The notes beneath the pieces are model-generated. The model worked only from the letters and a program-made list of their open reading frames with translations. It was not told the origin of the DNA and did not search any database. A stretch of DNA of 64,000 nucleotides from Shinella curvata (lineage in GTDB: Bacteria; Pseudomonadota; Alphaproteobacteria; Rhizobiales; Rhizobiaceae): positions 890,053 to 954,052 of the forward strand of contig NZ_JALJCJ010000001.1 of assembly GCF_022899935.1 (NCBI RefSeq), written 5' to 3'. The position numbers and the translations under genes are program-made. This document shows, in pieces, positions 1-8,755 of this stretch (position 1 is its first letter; every line of letters starts with the position of its first letter).

Positions 1-7
1 TCCTCCT
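1..7 (-). promoter_or_regulatory. Shine-Dalgarno of the next cellulose-cluster gene
   Basis: On the minus strand these bases read AGGAGGA, an ideal ribosome-binding site. They lie 22 bases beyond the stop codon of the TPR gene and point off the left edge. A further gene of the same operon therefore probably starts just outside the window. In related rhizobia an endoglucanase (bcsZ/celC) is often found here, but that identity is inference. Confidence 0.5.
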
Positions 8-29
8 GTGAAGGGCGACCGCAGAGCAG

Positions 30-2186
30 TCAGTTCGGCCCCCGGTCTTCAGCGCGCATTTCGGCAAGGGCACGGATCGCGTCTTGCCGCCCGGTTTCGG
101 CAAGCGCCTCCAGCAACCGCGCGGCATCGATGCGCATGCCGAGGTTCTTGTAGGAGAAGGCGCGCAGGATCATCAGGTCCGTCGGCTCCGCGCGAAGCTG
201 GTTGCGCTGGTCGAGAAAACCGATCGTCTCGCGATAGCGCCGGGCGCGGAAACTGCTGATGGCCCGGTCGGCAAGAATGGCGACCTGAAGCTCGGCACCT
301 CGGCTATGATCGAGCTTGGCCTTCGTCGCGGCAACGGCGGCATCGCTGGTCAGGCCGGCGCGCAGATAGGCAAGGCTCTGGCCATAGGCGGCATCGCTGC
401 GCGTGCGCCCCTCACCCGTCAAGGCCACTTCGAAGGCCTGAGCGGCTTCCAGTGGCCGGTTGCGTTCCATCAGGCACCAGCCGAGCGTCAGCGCATGTGC
501 TGGCGGGAGGCCCACAGGATTGCGCGTGCTGCGGCAATCCCCCACGGCATTGCTCGGACGCCGAGCCGTGCGCACGACGCGTTGCGGCCGCGCGGCAACG
601 TCCTCGACGACCTCGCGGGTCACGACACGCTGCCCGGCATACGCAAGCCGTGGCTGACGCTCGGTGACAATCTGCGTCCTGTCGTCCGGATCGTCCTGTT
701 CACCGAGCCGCGCTATGCGCTCCGAACGCCCCGCCCAGGCCTGCTTGACGGCCGCAAGGCCGGCTTCATCCTCAAGGCGCAGCCGCGCAACACCGAGACC
801 GTAGGCGGCGGGTTCATAGTCCGCCTTCCATTTCAGCACCTGCGCGAACCATTCCCCGGCGGTAACCGGTTGGTCCATGGCCAGCGCATACCAGCCGAAC
901 TGCTCGCCCGTCTCGGGATGCTTTTCCTCCAGCGTCACCTGCGCGATGCGGTTCAGCACCTTGGCATCGAGCTTTTGCGGCGGATCGAGAGCCAGGAGAT
1001 TGGTGGTCGCGGCGAGATAGGTCTGCATCGCCTGCTCGGAGGTGGTCCGCCAGGCATACATCACATCCTCCGCTTCGCCCGGCATCTTGCGGGCCAGGAG
1101 GATGAGGGCGAGCCCCTGCGAGGCAGAGGCGGAATCCTCGACCGCGCGCGCCTTGCGAAAGAACGGCTCGGCGACGGCGTTCTGGTCGCGCCGGAGATGA
1201 TACCAGCCGAGCAGCAGCGCGTCGGAGGCCAGCTCCTCGTCCGTCACCAGCTTCTCCACCAGCTTCAGATAGACGGGCGCCACGGTGATTTCGGCATTCT
1301 CGTCACCTTCGCCGACGAAACGGCGGGCGAGATCGGCGCGGATCGCATCGAATTCCTTGACGCCATCAGGTCCGGCGCGCTCCCGGGAGAGGAGGTCCTG
1401 CATGTCCTCGTAGTCGAGCAGCGTCGACGCCTTCTGCACCGTCGCCACGCGCACCGGCGCGTCCGTGCAATTGTCGAGCATATAGCCGTAGGCATCCTTG
1501 GCGCGCTGCATGCGGTCGGTCTTGACGAAGGCCTCGGCAACGCGCCACAGCACATCGGCATCCGAGCAGGTGAGCAGGCTCGGCGTTTCCGCGCCGAGAC
1601 GCACGACATCCTCGCTCTTGCCCGCATTCGAGGCGGTGATAAGTGCGGTGCGCTTCTCCGCAACATCAAGACGCTCGACGAGATCCGCCGGGGGTGTCCA
1701 TTGCGGATCCTCCTGCTGGCGCTTGGCGATCGCCGCACGCACGTCCGCATAGCGCGACTGGCTGTAAAGCGCCCACATCGCCTCCAGCTGCTTGTCTTCG
1801 TTGACAGGCACGGCAAGCGGGTTTTCCGGCGGGGTCCAGGTGGGATAGAGCGCACGCAGCCGCGCGATCTCCGCATTGAGACGGGCCGTGTCGCCACGCG
1901 ACGCGAAATACCGCAATGCGCTTTCATCGACCGCGGGGCGGCTTTCCGCCGTTTCGACAACGGTACCGGTCTTCGCCTGACTGCTTTCGACCTGTGCAAC
2001 TTCCAACCGGGGTTGTTTGACGGCCGCAGCCGGAAATTCTTCCGTGCTGCCGGTTGCCACGTCGTCCGTCCCCACGCCTAGGCGCGGCAATCCCTTCGTC
2101 AGGCTGTCGGGCACGCCAAAAGACAGGCCGGCGACACCCGCCGCTCCGGCCGAGGCCAGGACAACCGCCATGAGGATCGACTTCAT
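30..2186 (-). CDS. Exported TPR protein of the cellulose operon
   Basis: A 718-residue protein with a Sec-type signal peptide (MKSILMAVVLASAGAAG and following residues). It is made of helical tetratricopeptide-like pairs from about residue 80 to the end, for example around ALTLGWCLMERNRPLEAAQA. A basic, proline-rich linker splits the repeat region near residue 550. It follows bcsB on the same strand after 160 bases. No C-terminal beta-barrel is visible, so it is not a full-length BcsC porin. It may be a periplasmic scaffold, with the pore supplied separately or replaced. The start was chosen because GAAGGA lies seven bases upstream and the signal peptide begins there; an earlier in-frame ATG (2210) lacks both. 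The family is clear as TPR, but the exact role in cellulose export is inferred from position. Confidence 0.75.
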   Translation of the reverse strand: MKSILMAVVLASAGAAGVAGLSFGVPDSLTKGLPRLGVGTDDVATGSTEEFPAAAVKQPRLEVAQVESSQAKTGTVVETAESRPAVDESALRYFASRGDTARLNAEIARLRALYPTWTPPENPLAVPVNEDKQLEAMWALYSQSRYADVRAAIAKRQQEDPQWTPPADLVERLDVAEKRTALITASNAGKSEDVVRLGAETPSLLTCSDADVLWRVAEAFVKTDRMQRAKDAYGYMLDNCTDAPVRVATVQKASTLLDYEDMQDLLSRERAGPDGVKEFDAIRADLARRFVGEGDENAEITVAPVYLKLVEKLVTDEELASDALLLGWYHLRRDQNAVAEPFFRKARAVEDSASASQGLALILLARKMPGEAEDVMYAWRTTSEQAMQTYLAATTNLLALDPPQKLDAKVLNRIAQVTLEEKHPETGEQFGWYALAMDQPVTAGEWFAQVLKWKADYEPAAYGLGVARLRLEDEAGLAAVKQAWAGRSERIARLGEQDDPDDRTQIVTERQPRLAYAGQRVVTREVVEDVAARPQRVVRTARRPSNAVGDCRSTRNPVGLPPAHALTLGWCLMERNRPLEAAQAFEVALTGEGRTRSDAAYGQSLAYLRAGLTSDAAVAATKAKLDHSRGAELQVAILADRAISSFRARRYRETIGFLDQRNQLRAEPTDLMILRAFSYKNLGMRIDAARLLEALAETGRQDAIRALAEMRAEDRGPN

Positions 2187-2346
2187 GCCGAGCTTCCTTC
2201 GGTACACCATCAACAAGGCTCCCCCGAACTGCGACGATACGCATAGGCAACGCCAAGCGCCTCGCAGGAGAACCAACGAGCTTCGATAAAACCGCGATAG
2301 GGTTAACCCGCGGTAAACAAGCGCTCGTCAGTGTTGCGGCCGCTCG

Positions 2347-4692
2347 TCAGACCGGACGGCCAAAACGACGCAAAAGTCCTGATGTCGCAATGCCCAGAAG
2401 GATAGACAGGACGCAGAAGATCATCGCATAGGCGAGGATGTTGGACGAAAGCCAGTTCGCCGCGATCAACCGAAGATTGGCGAAAGTCCAGGGTTGCGTG
2501 GCAACGAAACGCGTGCGGCTGACCGCGCGCGTATCGAGCGCTTCGACATCCTTGCTTTCCAGCGTGATATAGCCGTCGAGCTGTTGCCAGCGTGCATCCT
2601 GCGCCACGGCATTCATGCCGGCGCGCAAATCCGCACCCGTGGGAGCCGAGACCACCGTCCAGACGGCCGTGCGTCCGGGGCTGTCGCCCTGCGCGACCAG
2701 GAAGCGCGACGCATCGTCGGGCGTCACCGGCGCTTCCTCGCCCGGCAAGAGGCGCAGCGAGGAGAGCGAAATGTCGAACGTCTCCTGCAGCCAGGCCTCG
2801 AAGGCGGAAAACTGTCCGCGCCAGGAACCACCCCGCACGCGCGACTGCCATTCATTGAGCGCATCCTGCGTCGCACCCTGCCCTGCGTCGCCGCCGGCAC
2901 CGCCCCAGCTTGAAGCGCTCTCGGCCTCGATATGCGTCTGCGCCAGCACCAATGGCGGAAGCTGCGAGATCGTGCCGAAGAGAAGCGCATCCCGCTCGCC
3001 AATCGCAAGTGCGGAGGATTCCGGCCGAACCTGCAAGGCCCGGCCGCTCGAAACGGCCATCTTGCCGAGGAAGGTCGCGCTGCTCGACAGCGTATCCGTA
3101 TCGAGACGGTCGAGATAGAGTGCGATCGGATCGACCGCCCGCGAATAGGGAAAGCCCGTGCCGGAGAGCGCTGCGAGGTTCGGCAACTGCGCGATACGGG
3201 CAAAACGCGGCATGCGGAACTCGGACGTGTCGAAAAGCGCGAAGCGCGGCTCCTCCGAGGCGCTGGAACCCGGCGCGCAAACCTTGTCGGCCGCCGTCAT
3301 CAGCACGGTCTCGATATCGATACGGTTCGGGCCGGGCCGGAAATGCCGCATGGTCACGCGGATCGGAAGGTGCCTGAAAATGCCGCCGTTGCGGCTGGTG
3401 ATCGGCACCGTCGAGGCGATGTTGCCATTGACATAAATATCGACGTGACTGCCCGGCTGCACCTCGGCCGAATAGGCCGCATCGAGCAGCAGGGTGGCCT
3501 CTCCATAGGCGCCGGCGAAGAAATCCGAGGGGATGCCGACATCGAAGCCGGTGCGCAGGCGCCGGCCGCTGAACTCGGCCGTGCGCACGCCGAGCGACGC
3601 CAGTCTTAGCGTCGTCGCGCCTGATAGGAGCGGCATTTCCGCGGCATTGCGCTGGCGCACGCTGAGCGCCTCGCGCGTCACGCCAAGCGGCCGGTCGATG
3701 GGGGAAACCATGCCTTCCACCGCACCCTCGATCGAGGGCCAGTCAGGCCCGCTGACGACAAAAATCTTGCGATCACCCGCAGGCGCATCGACGAAGGTGG
3801 CCACCGCCGAGACACTGGCGGACGATGGCAGGCCCGGCAACAGCGGCGAAAGGTCCGCCGCGGTGCCGACCATGACGTGCAATTCGCCCGCCCCGCCCGT
3901 CACGGGCAAGGTATCGACCACGTCGAAGGTCTGGTTCGGCATCTTCGCCATCAGGGCAAGGCCCTGGCTGAGCCGCATCAGCGCATTGGTGGTGATGGGC
4001 TGGCCCATTTCGGGCACGATCATCGTGAACCTCGTCCGGCCATCCGGGCCGACGCCAATCGCCGCAATGTCATCGGTCGTGAGCAGGCGGCCGCTGGTGT
4101 CACGCGACACCGTGAGATAGGTGCGCGCCGGATCGAGTGCAGTCCAGAGGTCATAGGTCGAGCGGATCGTGCAGTCGGTGCGATGGCGCTGCACGGCATT
4201 GAACGTCACCCGGTTGACGCCCGGCCGCAGCAACCCGGCCGGCAGTTCGAAGCGCATATCCTTCGTGCCCTCCGGCGACTGCACGGGCGTCTCGCCAACC
4301 GTCACGTCGTTGACAATGACGGTGAGGCCGGAGACTTCCGGCGCGACGACGACGGCGTTGGAGTAACCGAGATTGATCGAGGTCGCCGCTGCCGCCTGTT
4401 GCGGCGTCAGATAAACCGGAAAGGAGTGGCTCGCCGCCTCCCCTTCCAGCATCAGCGTCGTTGCGGGAATGATGTAGCGACGCGCGGCAACATCCGGAAC
4501 CTCCGCCTTCTTTTCCGGCACCTTGGTCTCGACGGCCGGTGTGCCGTCGTCGGAAGCCGCGGGCTTCGTCTCGACGGTCGGCCCGCGCTCCCCCGACATG
4601 TCGAAAGGCACAGTCGCCTGCTGGGCGAACGCGGTGGAGGCGGAAAGCGCGAAAACGAGGCCGAACAGAGCGGCCTTTGCGGGAGGGAACAT
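2347..4692 (-). CDS. bcsB: Cellulose synthase periplasmic subunit BcsB
   Basis: A 781-residue membrane-anchored periplasmic protein that partners BcsA in guiding the nascent glucan across the periplasm. The signal peptide (FGLVFALSASTAFA) is followed by a Pro/Glu/Lys-rich stretch. Then come alternating carbohydrate-binding and flavodoxin-like domains, typified by the segments FPVYLTPQQAAAATSINLGY and GVNRVTFNAVQRHRTDC. One C-terminal transmembrane helix (LSSNILAYAMIFCVLSILLG) anchors it. Length and order fit the BcsB family. Its ATG shares one base with the bcsA stop (TGATG), so the two are translationally coupled, as expected for a stoichiometric complex. Confidence 0.93.
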   Translation of the reverse strand: MFPPAKAALFGLVFALSASTAFAQQATVPFDMSGERGPTVETKPAASDDGTPAVETKVPEKKAEVPDVAARRYIIPATTLMLEGEAASHSFPVYLTPQQAAAATSINLGYSNAVVVAPEVSGLTVIVNDVTVGETPVQSPEGTKDMRFELPAGLLRPGVNRVTFNAVQRHRTDCTIRSTYDLWTALDPARTYLTVSRDTSGRLLTTDDIAAIGVGPDGRTRFTMIVPEMGQPITTNALMRLSQGLALMAKMPNQTFDVVDTLPVTGGAGELHVMVGTAADLSPLLPGLPSSASVSAVATFVDAPAGDRKIFVVSGPDWPSIEGAVEGMVSPIDRPLGVTREALSVRQRNAAEMPLLSGATTLRLASLGVRTAEFSGRRLRTGFDVGIPSDFFAGAYGEATLLLDAAYSAEVQPGSHVDIYVNGNIASTVPITSRNGGIFRHLPIRVTMRHFRPGPNRIDIETVLMTAADKVCAPGSSASEEPRFALFDTSEFRMPRFARIAQLPNLAALSGTGFPYSRAVDPIALYLDRLDTDTLSSSATFLGKMAVSSGRALQVRPESSALAIGERDALLFGTISQLPPLVLAQTHIEAESASSWGGAGGDAGQGATQDALNEWQSRVRGGSWRGQFSAFEAWLQETFDISLSSLRLLPGEEAPVTPDDASRFLVAQGDSPGRTAVWTVVSAPTGADLRAGMNAVAQDARWQQLDGYITLESKDVEALDTRAVSRTRFVATQPWTFANLRLIAANWLSSNILAYAMIFCVLSILLGIATSGLLRRFGRPV

Positions 4693-6863
4693 CACGATGT
4701 GGTCTCCCCCTTGCGTGCGCCCCCGAAGCTGCGCACGAAATAGAGGAGCCCGCGGCTCGTCTGATAAGCAGCGATACCGAGGAACCACAGGGTGCCGCGG
4801 AACAGGCCGGGATTGTAGCGGCGGGAGACCTGGAAGTCGCTCCACTGGTTGGAATTGGCGAAAATGAGGTCGGCGACAAGCGAATGGTGGCGTGCCACTT
4901 CCGGCATGAAGCGGCAGCCGACAGCCATCACGCTGCCAAGGCTTTCGACATTGCGCACCTCGACGGGCAGCGATTCTTCCTCCGTCGCGCCGGAGGGCGT
5001 AAAGCGCAGGTAACCGCGCGTATTCGCCTCTATCTGCCCTTCCAGCCCGAAGACCTGCACGCGCGCGCCATTGGCCGAAACGTTTTCGAGCGTCGACGGA
5101 TAGTCGCGACCATCGATGACGAAGGTGCAGCGGCGCTTGACCGTCACGCGCCGGCTCGATGCCCTTTCGCTGCGTTCGGACACGACGCCCAATGCACAAC
5201 CGGCGATCAGGAGATTGAGAAGGTTCCAGCCGCCCACCACGAAGGTGACGTCGGCCTTGAACGGCTCGGCATAGAAACGGTAGACGCTGACGAGGAAGGC
5301 GACGAACAGCACGCCGAAGATGACGAAGAACGGCCGGCTGATTTCCGACAGGCGCGAGACACTGATCGACTCGTCTTTCGCCGTCACCTTGAAGGTCGGC
5401 TTGGTCGGATTGAGCATGACCGAGACCACGGCCGGCAGCAGGTGCACGCTCTGCACATATTCATAGAGTTCGGAAATCCAGGGCCAGCGGAACGACCCGT
5501 AGAGGTAGTTCTGCATCATCAGATTCACGAGCATGTAGGCGAGCGTGTAGCCCAGGAACTCGCCGCCGGAGGCGGTGAAAATTTCAAGGTCGAAGAAGAG
5601 ATAGAAGAGCGGCGCGACGAGGAAGATCGTGCGCGGGAACGGGAACAGCCAGAACAGCATGGACGACATGTAGCAGAGCCGCTGCGGCAGCGAGAGCCCG
5701 CCCTTGAACAACGGGAAGCGGAAGCGCAGGATCTGCATCATGCCCTGCGCCCAGCGGCTGCGCTGGCCGATGAAACTCGCGAAGGTCGCGGGCTGCAGTC
5801 CGGCGATCAGCGGTTTGTCGACATAGACGCTGTTCCAGCCGCGCGAATGCAGCGAAAGCGCGGTCTCGCAATCCTCGGTGATCGAGAGGCCCGAAAAGCC
5901 GCCGGCTTCGTTGAGGGCCGTGCGCCTGAGCACCGCTGCCGAACCGCAGAAGAACGACGCGTTCCATTTGTCGAGGCCGCGCTGGATGATGCCGTAGAAC
6001 ATCTCGTTCTCGCTCGGCATATTTTCGAAGGTGCGCAGGTTGCGCTCCAACGGATCGGGATTGAGGAAGAAGTGCGGCGTCTGCACGAGGAAAAGCTTGG
6101 GATCGTCGGCAAAAAATCCGACGGTCTCGCGCAGGAAGTCGCGCGCCGGCGCATGGTCGGCATCGAAGATGGCGATGAGTTCGCCGGTCGAATACTGCAT
6201 GCCGTTGTTCATGTTGCCGGCCTTGGCATGCTCGTTGCGGGCGCGGGTCAGATAGTTGACGCCGAGATCGCGGCAGAGCGCCTGCAGCTCGCGGTGCCGC
6301 GCTTCGGCCGTCTGCGCCTCGATCACGGCGGCGGCGTTGCGCTTCTGCTCCGTGCCGCCGTCGTCGAGCAGCCACACCGTCAGCTTGTCGGCCGGATAGT
6401 CCATCGCCTTGGCGGCGGCGAGCGTGTTGGCGAGAAGGCCGATATCCTCGTTGTAGCTCGGCACGAAGACGTCGACGGAAGGAAGCCTCCCCTCCTCCGC
6501 CATGCGGCTCTTGCGCGACGGCAACGGCATCGCCACCACGAACAGGCTGAGCGCCAGCATCATGACGCTGTACATTTCGGCGAGGTAGAGCAGAAAGCCG
6601 GGGATGAAGTTTTCCAGCTGGTTCAGCGGCGGCAGCGTGCTGGTGGTACGCCAGTAGACATAGCGCAGCACGACGGCCGTGCCGAAGGCGAGCGCGATGA
6701 GGCGCCAGATCCCTTCTGCACGCAGCACCTTTATGACCGCCATGAGGGTAACGACCGCGATGCTCGCGATCAGCTGGGTCTGCAGGTTGATCGGCAGGGT
6801 GATGACCAGGATCACGAGGGCGGAGACAAACGCCCACAGGATGATCGTTCCGGTATGTCTCAT
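4692..6863 (-). CDS. bcsA: Cellulose synthase catalytic subunit BcsA
   Basis: A 723-residue inner-membrane family-2 glycosyltransferase that polymerises UDP-glucose into beta-1,4-glucan and translocates it. Visible landmarks: N-terminal membrane helices; catalytic DDGG at 167-170, DADH at 234-237 and TED at 329-331; QRSRW at 367-371; further helices; and a C-terminal PilZ domain with RASSR (567-571) and NVSANG (594-599). The PilZ motifs predict activation by cyclic di-GMP. The ATG at 6863 has AAGGA six bases upstream. A TTG thirty bases earlier has no such signal. It sits between bcsN (85-base gap) and bcsB (one-base overlap). Confidence 0.97.
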   Translation of the reverse strand: MRHTGTIILWAFVSALVILVITLPINLQTQLIASIAVVTLMAVIKVLRAEGIWRLIALAFGTAVVLRYVYWRTTSTLPPLNQLENFIPGFLLYLAEMYSVMMLALSLFVVAMPLPSRKSRMAEEGRLPSVDVFVPSYNEDIGLLANTLAAAKAMDYPADKLTVWLLDDGGTEQKRNAAAVIEAQTAEARHRELQALCRDLGVNYLTRARNEHAKAGNMNNGMQYSTGELIAIFDADHAPARDFLRETVGFFADDPKLFLVQTPHFFLNPDPLERNLRTFENMPSENEMFYGIIQRGLDKWNASFFCGSAAVLRRTALNEAGGFSGLSITEDCETALSLHSRGWNSVYVDKPLIAGLQPATFASFIGQRSRWAQGMMQILRFRFPLFKGGLSLPQRLCYMSSMLFWLFPFPRTIFLVAPLFYLFFDLEIFTASGGEFLGYTLAYMLVNLMMQNYLYGSFRWPWISELYEYVQSVHLLPAVVSVMLNPTKPTFKVTAKDESISVSRLSEISRPFFVIFGVLFVAFLVSVYRFYAEPFKADVTFVVGGWNLLNLLIAGCALGVVSERSERASSRRVTVKRRCTFVIDGRDYPSTLENVSANGARVQVFGLEGQIEANTRGYLRFTPSGATEEESLPVEVRNVESLGSVMAVGCRFMPEVARHHSLVADLIFANSNQWSDFQVSRRYNPGLFRGTLWFLGIAAYQTSRGLLYFVRSFGGARKGETTS

Positions 6864-6948
6864 ACGCCGTCCTTCGCCATCATAGCGTTCCAACCCGGAC
6901 CTTACGCATCATTATGTTAAGGAAAAATTAGGCCGGGCGGCCGCTTTG

Positions 6949-7920
6949 TCAATTACAGGTTGCCGATCCCGCCTCTCCTGTAACACAAACGGGTGACGGC
7001 ACCACGATCGCCTCATCCCCCGGGGTTGTGGTCGTGGTCGTCACCGAACCGCCGGTGGGTGACGGCACGACGACGACATCCTTCGCCACCACCTGCTCCG
7101 TACGCTGGCTGAGGGGCTTCGCTTCGGTCACACGACGGGCGACAGGCGCCTGCTCGACCGTCTCGACGCTCGCCACCGCGCGACGCGGTTCCTCGATCGC
7201 GACACGCAACGGCTTGCCGCCCCCCACCCCGGCATCCACCGCCGCCGGAGTCCCATAAGGGTTCCATGTCGCGCCGGTGAAGCCGCCGACGATTGTATAG
7301 CCATACATCAGCTCGACCAGCTGCTTCTCGCTTGCGCCCGCCTGGCAGACGCGCAGGCGGATCTGCAGCATGCCGAAACTGTTCATGAGGTTGCGGTCGG
7401 CCTCGTCCGAACGGATCTGCTGCCAGCCGTAGAGGCAACCGTCATTGCCGGCGCCCGGTCCATAGGCGTAGCCGAAGGGGCCATAGGTGTTGCGCACGAA
7501 ATTGCTGGAGATCGTCAAACGCCCGTCGGGAAAGTGACGGCGGATTTCCGCCTGGATCGCCGAATGGCGCACCGGCTTGAAACTCAGCGTACCGCCCGGC
7601 ATCGCAACCGTCTCGGCCGGACCGAACGCCTGAATGCTGATGAAATTCTGCCCCGACGACGAGGCCGAAGTGGACAACGCGATCTGCTGCTCGATGGCGT
7701 TGGTGTATTGGCGCTGGATCACGCTGACGATGGAAAGCGTGCCCGGCGCCGGCAGGACGAGCGCACTCGCCGCCGGAACGGTCGAGGAAAGCGTGGCAAC
7801 GCCCGCCCCCGGCCGCGCCGCGCAACCACCAAGAAGCGCTGCGGCCAGCGCCACAAGCAGGGAGCCCGCCCGAAAGACGCCGCCACGGCCGAAAAAACGA
7901 ATCGCTGCCGAATCATCCAT
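6949..7920 (-). CDS. bcsN: Cellulose biosynthesis lipoprotein BcsN
   Basis: A 323-residue predicted lipoprotein. After a basic N-terminus and a hydrophobic run comes the lipobox LLGGC (cysteine near residue 33). The mature part matches the BcsN family found upstream of bcsA in rhizobia, including the conserved region around IRLRVCQAGASEKQLVELMY. The C-terminus is Thr/Val-rich with PSPTGGSVTTTTTTPGDE repeats, probably unstructured. BcsN is needed for cellulose production in Agrobacterium-type systems, but its biochemical role is not known. It lies 55 bases after the response-regulator gene and 85 bases before bcsA, all on one strand. Confidence 0.85.
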   Translation of the reverse strand: MDDSAAIRFFGRGGVFRAGSLLVALAAALLGGCAARPGAGVATLSSTVPAASALVLPAPGTLSIVSVIQRQYTNAIEQQIALSTSASSSGQNFISIQAFGPAETVAMPGGTLSFKPVRHSAIQAEIRRHFPDGRLTISSNFVRNTYGPFGYAYGPGAGNDGCLYGWQQIRSDEADRNLMNSFGMLQIRLRVCQAGASEKQLVELMYGYTIVGGFTGATWNPYGTPAAVDAGVGGGKPLRVAIEEPRRAVASVETVEQAPVARRVTEAKPLSQRTEQVVAKDVVVVPSPTGGSVTTTTTTPGDEAIVVPSPVCVTGEAGSATCN

Positions 7921-7975
7921 GACTGACTCATATTTGGACCGGAGCCGAATAGGAATCCCCAGATCCCATCACACG

Positions 7976-8755
7976 CTACAGAGCGACAAGCTTCATGCAA
8001 GACAGGTAGGAGCGGCCGATGCGGACCTCGCTGCCATCAAGGAGCTCGGCAAACCAGGCGCCGTGCCGGCCGCGCCGAAACCCTTTTATCGCCTCCATGC
8101 GCAGGATCGTGGAGCGGTGGACGCGAACGAACTGTTCGGCCGGCAGCCGGCTTTCGAGCGAAGCCAGCGTTTCGTCCAGCAGATAGGTTTCACCTTCGGC
8201 ATAAAGGCGCGCATAGTCGCGCTCGGCATCGATGCGGGACACGCCGGCTGCCGAAACACGCACCAGCCGCCCGCGCGAACGCACCCAGAACGGCGGCAAT
8301 CCGCTCTGTTCCTGGCGCATCGCCTGCCGGAGCGCATCGAACGCCGCCGTCATTTCCGCGAGCCGCTCGGTCGCGTTGCGGGTCCCGAGGCGCTGGCGCA
8401 CCCGAAGAAGCGACGCGGCCAGCCGCTCTTCCTCCACAGGCTTCGTCAGGTAATCGACGGCATCGGCCGCAAAAGCGGGAAGCGCATAATGCCCGAAGGC
8501 GGTGACGAAAACGACCGCGGGCGGCGCGTCGCTCAACGCATCGACCACATCGAATCCGTCGCCCCCCGGCATTCGGACATCGAGGAGCAAGAGGTCCGGC
8601 AAATGCCGACGCGCCTCCTCGACAGCAGCCGCAACATCCCCAGCCTCGGCCACCACCTCTACGCCACCGATGGAAGCAAGCAGCCGGGCCAAGCGCCGGC
8701 GCGCGATGGGTTCGTCATCGACGATGACGGCGGTCAGGTCCCGTTCGTCCATCAT
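7976..8755 (-). CDS. LytTR-family response regulator
   Basis: A 259-residue regulator. The receiver domain has the acidic pair at residues 13-14, the phospho-acceptor Asp59 in LLLLDVRMPGG, and Lys105 in YLTKP. A C-terminal LytTR DNA-binding domain covers about residues 155-259, with FVRVHRSTILRMEAI as its recognisable core. The ATG overlaps the kinase stop by ATGA, so the pair is co-translated. It is followed by bcsN after only 55 bases with no terminator seen, so read-through into the cellulose genes is plausible. Control of cellulose synthesis is inference from position. LytTR proteins bind direct repeats, which I could not place confidently here. Confidence 0.9.
   Translation of the reverse strand: MMDERDLTAVIVDDEPIARRRLARLLASIGGVEVVAEAGDVAAAVEEARRHLPDLLLLDVRMPGGDGFDVVDALSDAPPAVVFVTAFGHYALPAFAADAVDYLTKPVEEERLAASLLRVRQRLGTRNATERLAEMTAAFDALRQAMRQEQSGLPPFWVRSRGRLVRVSAAGVSRIDAERDYARLYAEGETYLLDETLASLESRLPAEQFVRVHRSTILRMEAIKGFRRGRHGAWFAELLDGSEVRIGRSYLSCMKLVAL

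Noticed and set aside
84-2081. A 665-codon plus-strand frame opposite the TPR gene
   Set aside because: Antisense shadow without ribosome site or domain. The opposite strand has a signal peptide and TPR pattern.
4539-6920. A 793-codon plus-strand frame across bcsA/bcsB
   Set aside because: Antisense shadow. The composition is Arg/Glu/His-rich and featureless, and the minus strand has full BcsA and BcsB motifs.
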